Assembly: GCA_947623975.1 (NCBI GenBank) | Contig: CANQHY010000068.1 | Location: 1-6,736, forward strand | Reading direction: 5' to 3' | Origin: an uncultured Bacilli bacterium | GTDB taxonomy: Bacteria > Bacillota_I > Bacilli_A > RF39 > UBA660 | DNA length: 6,736 bases | Part shown: positions 1 to 5,058 of the stretch, one piece after another | Position numbering within the stretch: position 1 is the first letter of the stretch | Layout of the letters: each line of letters starts with the position of its first letter | Notes under the pieces: generated by a model | What the model saw: only the letters and a program-made list of their open reading frames with translations | Told to the model about the DNA's origin: nothing | Database searches by the model: none | Program-made: the position numbers and the translations under genes

Positions 1-40
1 CAATAAGCAACCTTACATTTTTATTATAATATATTTTTTT

Positions 41-84
41 TAAAATAAAAAGACTGTTTTCAATTTTTACTTTGTCAACAGTCT
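41..84 (-). terminator. Probable intrinsic terminator after lgt
   Basis: On the minus strand a perfect 8-bp stem, AGACTGTT (bases 84-77) pairing with AACAGTCT (58-51), is followed directly by TTTTATTTT (50-42). The hairpin and U-tract order fits termination of the leftward operon. The 18-base loop is long for an intrinsic terminator, so strength is uncertain. On the plus strand no T-tract follows the stem, so it is not bidirectional. Confidence 0.75.
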
Positions 85-85
85 G

Positions 86-114
86 AAATAACTATCGTAG
101 TTTAATAGTTATTT
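86..114 (-). repeat. AT-rich inverted repeat (hairpin) between lgt and its terminator
   Basis: AAATAACTAT (86-95) is perfectly complementary to ATAGTTATTT (105-114), with a 9-base loop. It begins 17 bases beyond the lgt stop and ends one base before the terminator stem. The stem has only two G:C pairs and no T-tract follows, so it is more likely a 3'-end stabilising or accessory element than a terminator. It could also be chance in AT-rich DNA. Confidence 0.5.
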
Positions 115-130
115 ACAATTATCAAATACT

Positions 131-928
131 TTAATTTCTATCTTCATTATACAAATATTCAAACTTAGATGTTCTGATTTTACGAACTATTAAGAAGAAG
201 CCAAACAAAAACATTACAACAGATACTACTTGAGCAACTTTAAATGAACCTAACATTAAACTATCCATTCTCAAAGATTCTATGGCAAATCGACCAAGAG
301 AATACCACATTAAGTAAAATCCTGTAATTTGTCCTTCTTTTAAATATTTAAATCTTCTAAATATAAGCATTAAACCAAAACCAACTAAGTTCCATAAAGA
401 CTCATATAAAAAAGTTGGATGATGATATGCACCTTTGATGTACATTCCATCAATTATAAAATCAGGAAGATATAAGCTTTCCAAAAAGGATCTACTAACT
501 ACCGGTCCATATGCTTCACCATTAAAGAAATTTCCCCATCTTCCGAATGTTTGTCCTATTATTAAGCCCACTGCACAAATATCCATTAATCTAAGTGTCG
601 ATATTTTATGTTTTTTAGTAAAATATAGAACATAAAGTGAACCTGCTATAACACCGCCATGAATAGCTAGGCCACCGTTCCAAACCTCAAATATTTCAAG
701 AATATGATTGGCATAGTAATTCCACTCAAAAATTACATAATAAATTCTTGCTCCAATAATCCCCAAAATAACGGTATTGAAAATTAAACTTGTCATTAAA
801 TCTTCGTTAATATGTTTTCTCTTAGCCTCTCTAAGCACAAGCCACATTCCAACAGCCATTCCAATTATAATACAAATAGAATACCAATAAATTTGAATAA
901 AACCTAAATCAATTGCAACTCTATTCAT
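131..928 (-). CDS. lgt: Prolipoprotein diacylglyceryl transferase (Lgt)
   Basis: Lgt is a cytoplasmic-membrane enzyme that transfers diacylglycerol from phosphatidylglycerol to the lipobox cysteine of prolipoproteins, the first step of lipoprotein maturation before signal peptidase II. The 265-residue product is of normal length for Gram-positive Lgt and has about seven hydrophobic segments. The Lgt signature is intact: GRWGNFFNGEAYG at 129-141, giving R130, N133 and G141 as counterparts of E. coli R143, N146 and G154. Other conserved positions are present: Y16 in YWYS (E. coli Y26), H90 in GGLAIHGG (E. coli H103), HPTFLYES at 170-177, and R213/E217 in GRFAIES (E. coli R239/E243). All residues reported as important in E. 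coli are therefore kept. The ATG lies inside the end of the upstream membrane-protein gene (ATGAATAG overlap), with a GAGGG Shine-Dalgarno site upstream. It is the last gene before a probable terminator. Confidence 0.98.
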   Translation of the reverse strand: MNRVAIDLGFIQIYWYSICIIIGMAVGMWLVLREAKRKHINEDLMTSLIFNTVILGIIGARIYYVIFEWNYYANHILEIFEVWNGGLAIHGGVIAGSLYVLYFTKKHKISTLRLMDICAVGLIIGQTFGRWGNFFNGEAYGPVVSRSFLESLYLPDFIIDGMYIKGAYHHPTFLYESLWNLVGFGLMLIFRRFKYLKEGQITGFYLMWYSLGRFAIESLRMDSLMLGSFKVAQVVSVVMFLFGFFLIVRKIRTSKFEYLYNEDRN

Positions 929-1352
929 CTCTTCTTACCCTCTTTATAATTGGTTTAATTATAAGTTGCTCAATTATAAAATTAATTACAGACAAAAGTA
1001 TAGCTATAAAGAATAATATCCAAATATCTGTAAAATCTAGTTTTGATCCCATTATCCAATCAGTTAATTTCAAGATAAAGGTATTAATTACAAAGTAAAA
1101 TAGACCAAAAGTAATACCAGTAATTGGCATTGTAAGCGTTATTAAAACTGGTTTTACTGCTTGATTTAAAATATAGATAATACAAATAGCAACAAAAGAA
1201 TAAAGAATTGTATAATCACTACTTATATGAAAACTATCAAAAATTGTCGATAACAGCAAAAATACTATAGTGTAACTTACACTGTACAAAACAAATTCGA
1301 CAAATCTATTTATTCTTGAAATATTTTTTTTGTTAGTAACGACTAATTTCAT
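921..1352 (-). CDS. DUF360 / phage holin 4 family membrane protein (YvlD-like)
   Basis: This is a 143-residue integral membrane protein of the family listed as 'Mycobacterial 4 TMS phage holin, superfamily IV' (PF04020, formerly DUF360); B. subtilis YvlD is a chromosomal relative. Four hydrophobic segments are visible at about residues 17-37, 47-65, 69-95 and 110-131, between a basic N-terminus and a basic tail (KRVRRDE). The family core is clear at residues 62-90: LNQAVKPVL, then a TMPITGITFGLF stretch and FVIN. The function of non-phage members is not established, and the name does not imply lysis. No endolysin or other phage gene is nearby. The ATG is supported by an AGGAGG site overlapping the uvrA stop codon, and the 3' end overlaps lgt by 8 bases, so translation is probably coupled to both neighbours. 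B. subtilis also has yvlD near uvrBA and lgt, which supports the family call. Family assignment is firm; any role is not. Confidence 0.93.
   Translation of the reverse strand: MKLVVTNKKNISRINRFVEFVLYSVSYTIVFLLLSTIFDSFHISSDYTILYSFVAICIIYILNQAVKPVLITLTMPITGITFGLFYFVINTFILKLTDWIMGSKLDFTDIWILFFIAILLSVINFIIEQLIIKPIIKRVRRDE
938..942 (-). promoter_or_regulatory. Ribosome-binding site of lgt, inside the YvlD-like gene
   Basis: GAGGG on the minus strand lies nine bases before the lgt ATG and within the last codons of the upstream gene. With the 8-base overlap of the two reading frames it supports the ATG at 928 and coupled translation. Confidence 0.7.
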
Positions 1353-1356
1353 ATAG

Positions 1357-1362
1357 CCTCCT
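1357..1362 (-). promoter_or_regulatory. Ribosome-binding site of the YvlD-like gene, merged with the uvrA stop
   Basis: The minus strand reads TAGGAGG then CTAT then ATG. The AG of the uvrA TAG stop codon is also the start of a perfect AGGAGG Shine-Dalgarno site, with a short four-base spacer. Ribosomes ending uvrA stop directly on this site, so coupled re-initiation is likely. Confidence 0.85.
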
Positions 1363-4168
1363 ATAAAAGTTTTTTTAAAAACTCTCCCGTATATGATTCT
1401 TTCACTTTTGAAACCTCTTCTGGTGTTCCAGTTGCAATAATGTTTCCACCACGTTCTCCACCAAGTGGGCCAATATCGATTATATAATCAGCACATTTTA
1501 TCATATCCAAATTGTGCTCAATTACTATCACGGTATCTTTATTATCTACTATTTTCTGTATAATTGCAAGAAGTCTTTTAATGTCGTCAGAATGTAGTCC
1601 AGTAGTTGGTTCATCCATAATAAACAATGTTTTACCTGTTGCTTTTTTCTGTAATTCTTTAGCAAGCTTTACACGACCCGCTTCACCACCAGATAAAGTG
1701 GTAGCACTTTGCCCCAATTTTACATAACCAAGTCCTACATCTTCAAGTACTTTAAGCTTTGCCTTTATTTTTGGAACATTTTCAAAGAATTTTAAAGCTT
1801 CACTTACTCGCATATCTAGAACTTCGGCAATATTTTTATCTTTATATTTTATGTTCAATGTCTCACTATTATATCTAGTTCCATGACAAATTTCACATGG
1901 AATATATACATCTGGTAAGAAATGCATTTCTATTTTCTTTACACCGTCTCCTCTACAAGCTTCACATCTTCCACCTTTAACGTTAAAAGAAAATCTATTT
2001 TTCTCAAAGCCATACATTTTAGCTTCTTTAGTATTTGTAAATAAATCTCTTATATCATCGAAGACACCAGTATAAGTTGCTGGATTACTCCTTGGCGTTC
2101 TTCCAATAGGATTTTGTGTTATTTCGACTATTTTATCTATATTTTCAAATCCTAAAATTTCTTTATGCTTTCCTGGTACTCCCTTCGATTTATAAATATA
2201 TTTCATAGCAGCTGTAGAAAGTATCCTCATAACTAAACTACTTTTACCACTACCTGAGACTCCTGTAACACAAGTATATGTTCCAAGTGGAAATTTGACA
2301 TCAATGTTTTTTAAATTGTTTTCAGAAGCACCTTTTACTTCGATAAATTTTCCTGTTCCTTTTCTTCTTGTCTTAGGGATTTCAATTTTTTCTTTACCAC
2401 TTAAATATCTTCCAGTAATGCTATTATCATTTTTCATGACCTCTTCGGGCGTTCCTGCTGCTACAACATAACCACCTTCATCACCTGCTTTAGGTCCAAT
2501 ATCTACTAGATAATCAGCAGCAAGCATAGTATCGGTGTCATGTTCTACAACAATCAAAGTATTTCCCAAATCACGCATCTCTAAAAGTGATTTAATAAGT
2601 TTTTCATTGTCTCTTTGATGAAGTCCAATACTTGGTTCATCTAAAACGTACAAAACTCCAGTAAGCCTTGATCCAATTTGCGTTGCTAGTCTTATTCGCT
2701 GTGATTCACCACCAGATAGGCTTCCTGCCATTCTACTTAATGTTAAATACTCAAGACCGACATTGACCAAGAATTTAAGCCTATTTTTTATTTCCACTAT
2801 AAGTAAGCTTGAAATATTCTCTTGCTCTTTAGTAAGATGTAAATTTTCAAAAAATTCCAAAATCTTATTTATACTCAAACAAGTTAATTCGTAAATATTT
2901 TTGCCACCCACATATACTGATAGCACTTTATCATCTAGTCTTGCCCCATGACAAGTCTCACAGGCTGACTCTACCATGTAATTTTCAAGCCATTCTCTAA
3001 TCCAAGTACTAGATGTTTCCATGTACCTTCTTTGCAAATTGTTAATAATTCCTTCGTAGAAATCATTTTGGTTATATTGTGTTCCGCTCTTCGTTTTATA
3101 TTTAAAATTTACTATTTCATCAGAACCATACAAAATTACATTTTTTTCTTTTTCGGTGAGCTTCTTAAATGGTTTATCCATGTTAATTTTGTAATGTTTA
3201 CATACTGATTCTAATCTTTTATAATAAATTCCCTCTTGATCATCACTAAGTGTTACTATACATCCTTCATTTAACGATTTATCTTTATCAGGTATTACTA
3301 AATCAGGATCTATCGTAAGCTTTACACCTAATCCTTTACAGTCAGGACAGGCTCCGTACGGTGCATTAAAACTAAATAATCTAGGTTCTAGTTCAGGAAG
3401 GGAAAATTCACAATAAGGACAAGCATATAATTCTGAGAATAACAATTCTTTATCGCCCACTATATCTATTATAACTTTTCCACAAGAAAGTTTAGTGGCA
3501 GCTTCTAACGATTCAAAAAGCCTTCCTCTTATTCCTTCTTTTATAACTAATCTATCTATTACGACATCAATATTGTCCTTTATATTTTTTTCAAAGTTCA
3601 ATTCTTCTGTCAAATCATGCATCTCGCCATTTACTCTTACTCTTATATAACCATCATTTTTTAGTTTATCAATAATATCTTTGTGAGTTCCTTTTTCTCC
3701 ATGAACTACAGGTGATAAAATAATCATCTTAGTTCCTTCAGGATACTCCAACAATTTGTTAGCCATTTCTTCAATACTTTGACCTTTAATAGGAATATGG
3801 TGATTAGGACAAATCGGAGTACCTATTCTGGCATATAAAAGTCTTAAATAATCATATATTTCTGTAACAGTTCCAACTGTACTTCTAGGATTGTTACTAG
3901 TTACCTTTTGGTCGATACTAATAGAAGGAGAAAGTCCCTCAATAGAATCAACATCAGGTTTTTCTGTTCCACCTAAAAATTGTCTAGCATAGGCAGAAAG
4001 ACTTTCAACATACCTTCTTTGACCCTCGGCATAAATAGTATCAAAAGCAAGACTACTTTTGCCGCTTCCTGAGACACCTGTCATAACTATTAATTTATTT
4101 TTAGGAAGAGTTAAATTAATATTTTTTAAATTATTTTCTCTAGCTCCTTTTATTATTATTTCATCCAT
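1361..4168 (-). CDS. uvrA: UvrABC system protein A (UvrA), excinuclease ATPase
   Basis: UvrA is the damage-sensing ABC-type ATPase dimer that delivers UvrB to lesions in nucleotide excision repair; it acts in the cytoplasm on DNA. At 935 residues it is close to the 940 of E. coli UvrA and appears intact. Motifs in order: Walker A of the first ATPase GVSGSGKSS at 31-39; PRSTVGTVTEIYDYLRLLYAR from about 94; first zinc module C250/C253 and C274/C277; CETCHGARL at 403-411; signature LSGGESQR at 484-491; Walker B VLDEPSIGLH at 508-517. The second ATPase has Walker A at 636-644, the GRTPRSNPATYTG segment at 689-701, the zinc finger C735/C738/C758/C761 that in this family supports damage-specific binding, signature LSGGEAGR at 825-832, and Walker B IMDEPTTGLH at 850-859. 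The second signature has Gly831 where Gln is usual. The ATG is chosen because MDEIIIKGARENNLKNI is the family N-terminus and GAGGTG lies six bases upstream. It follows the radical SAM gene by 39 bases and may also have its own promoter. Confidence 0.98.
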   Translation of the reverse strand: MDEIIIKGARENNLKNINLTLPKNKLIVMTGVSGSGKSSLAFDTIYAEGQRRYVESLSAYARQFLGGTEKPDVDSIEGLSPSISIDQKVTSNNPRSTVGTVTEIYDYLRLLYARIGTPICPNHHIPIKGQSIEEMANKLLEYPEGTKMIILSPVVHGEKGTHKDIIDKLKNDGYIRVRVNGEMHDLTEELNFEKNIKDNIDVVIDRLVIKEGIRGRLFESLEAATKLSCGKVIIDIVGDKELLFSELYACPYCEFSLPELEPRLFSFNAPYGACPDCKGLGVKLTIDPDLVIPDKDKSLNEGCIVTLSDDQEGIYYKRLESVCKHYKINMDKPFKKLTEKEKNVILYGSDEIVNFKYKTKSGTQYNQNDFYEGIINNLQRRYMETSSTWIREWLENYMVESACETCHGARLDDKVLSVYVGGKNIYELTCLSINKILEFFENLHLTKEQENISSLLIVEIKNRLKFLVNVGLEYLTLSRMAGSLSGGESQRIRLATQIGSRLTGVLYVLDEPSIGLHQRDNEKLIKSLLEMRDLGNTLIVVEHDTDTMLAADYLVDIGPKAGDEGGYVVAAGTPEEVMKNDNSITGRYLSGKEKIEIPKTRRKGTGKFIEVKGASENNLKNIDVKFPLGTYTCVTGVSGSGKSSLVMRILSTAAMKYIYKSKGVPGKHKEILGFENIDKIVEITQNPIGRTPRSNPATYTGVFDDIRDLFTNTKEAKMYGFEKNRFSFNVKGGRCEACRGDGVKKIEMHFLPDVYIPCEICHGTRYNSETLNIKYKDKNIAEVLDMRVSEALKFFENVPKIKAKLKVLEDVGLGYVKLGQSATTLSGGEAGRVKLAKELQKKATGKTLFIMDEPTTGLHSDDIKRLLAIIQKIVDNKDTVIVIEHNLDMIKCADYIIDIGPLGGERGGNIIATGTPEEVSKVKESYTGEFLKKLL

Positions 4169-4174
4169 ATACTA

Positions 4175-4180
4175 CACCTC
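4175..4180 (-). promoter_or_regulatory. Ribosome-binding site of uvrA
   Basis: GAGGTG on the minus strand lies six bases before the uvrA ATG, close to consensus in sequence and spacing. It fixes the ATG at 4168 as the start and shows that uvrA does not depend on translational coupling to the radical SAM gene. Confidence 0.85.
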
Positions 4181-4193
4181 GAAATTTCAGTTT

Positions 4194-4222
4194 ATTATAA
4201 CACGTTTTTAACTTTTATTAAA
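4194..4222 (-). promoter_or_regulatory. Candidate extended -10 promoter for uvrA
   Basis: Minus-strand bases 4202-4194 read TGTTATAAT, a perfect TATAAT with the TGn extension of sigma-A promoters. The -35 region 17 bases upstream (TTTAAT, about 4222-4217) matches TTGACA at only three positions, which an extended -10 can tolerate. Transcription would begin near 4187, about 20 bases before the uvrA ATG and upstream of its Shine-Dalgarno site. This would let uvrA and the genes after it be transcribed without uvrB. Perfect -10 matches occur by chance in AT-rich DNA, so this is a prediction. Confidence 0.45.
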
Positions 4223-5050
4223 TCTTTTTCGAAAATTACAATTTCTACACAACTCGTGCACAGACTTATTATTTTTAAAGCCTTGTTCTATTGTTTTATA
4301 ATATGCACTATCTATTATTTTTCCCAAATCGCACGTAAATATATTGCCTAATTTAATTTCACCATTGCCATCTAGACAACAAGGAACCACTGTACCATCC
4401 GATAAAATACCAAGATGTGTCTTTAAACCATAACAAAATCCGTCAATATTATAACCATTTTTAGTATCGGGCCATGTAAATAAATTATCTTTATCAACAA
4501 AAGTGTTAATATCTATTTTAATACTCTTATCTTTATACAATTTTTCAACAACATCTTCATCTAATTCATAAAATTTTATTATTTTTTCAACAATTTCTGT
4601 GGATTTCCCCTTTAATTTTAAATTGTCGAGTGTCCAAATACGATAACTTATAAACATTTTTGTGGATAAAACTTTGCAAGAAGAAAAAACATCATCAAAA
4701 TAATTAGGTTTATTATTTTCAGAATGAAGCGATACGTTTAATTCTCTAATTGACTTATGCTTTATAAGAATAGGTAGTTTTTCTTTAAGAAAAACTCCAT
4801 TAGAGGTTATGTTAACTTTTACACCACATTCATCACATAGAGAAAGTATCTCATCTAGCTTAGAGTGTAGAAGAGGTTCACCCTTAACATGTAAATAAAT
4901 ATAGTCAGTATAAGGTTTTATTTTTAAAAGAACTATTTTAAATTCTTCTGTAGTCATTTCTCTTAAGTCTCTTTTATTAGTACCACAAAAAGAACAATTT
5001 AAGTTACACTTATTGGTTATTTCAACATATATTTTTTTAAATTTCTTCAT
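4208..5050 (-). CDS. Radical SAM protein with reduced SPASM/twitch-like C-terminus, function unknown
   Basis: Counted from the ATG at 5050 (280 residues), the N-terminus carries the radical SAM motif CNLNCSFC, with C15, C19 and C22 expected to bind the 4Fe-4S cluster that cleaves S-adenosylmethionine. KGEPLLH at 56-62 is the GGE-type methionine-contact motif, and ITSNG at 81-85 follows the next strand. The C-terminus has C206, then 12 residues, G219, four residues, C224-C225, then C268-x2-C271. This fits the C-x(9-15)-G-x4-C opening of SPASM domains plus one CxxC, but lacks the later CX5CX3C part, so one auxiliary Fe-S cluster is likelier than two. An extra CxxC lies at 72-75. SPASM relatives modify peptides or proteins or activate enzymes; the substrate here is unknown and no precursor-peptide gene is visible. 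The start is uncertain: an in-frame GTG at 5059 shares a base with the uvrB stop, but MKKFKKIYVEITNKCN looks like a natural N-terminus. Neither start has a good Shine-Dalgarno site, so translational coupling to uvrB is likely. The gene is about 26% G+C, lower than uvrA and uvrB. Confidence 0.9.
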   Translation of the reverse strand: MKKFKKIYVEITNKCNLNCSFCGTNKRDLREMTTEEFKIVLLKIKPYTDYIYLHVKGEPLLHSKLDEILSLCDECGVKVNITSNGVFLKEKLPILIKHKSIRELNVSLHSENNKPNYFDDVFSSCKVLSTKMFISYRIWTLDNLKLKGKSTEIVEKIIKFYELDEDVVEKLYKDKSIKIDINTFVDKDNLFTWPDTKNGYNIDGFCYGLKTHLGILSDGTVVPCCLDGNGEIKLGNIFTCDLGKIIDSAYYKTIEQGFKNNKSVHELCRNCNFRKRFNKS

Positions 5051-5058
5051 AAACACCA

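Noticed and set aside
23..30. TATAAT sequences on both strands beyond the terminator as promoters
   Set aside because: No acceptable -35 element or TGn extension accompanies either one, and the DNA is almost pure A+T, so matches are expected by chance.
921..1352. Prophage remnant suggested by the 'phage holin' family name
   Set aside because: The family is mostly chromosomal, the gene sits in a conserved housekeeping neighbourhood, and no endolysin, integrase or structural phage gene is present.
1361..4168. Two near-identical Walker A segments (GVSGSGKSSL) as a DNA repeat or duplication event
   Set aside because: They are the two ATPase modules that every UvrA contains; the DNA is not repeated beyond the motifs.
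4181..4188. GAAATTTC palindrome upstream of uvrA as an SOS (LexA) operator
   Set aside because: It does not fit the Gram-positive GAAC-N4-GTTC pattern, and an 8-base AT-rich palindrome is expected by chance here.
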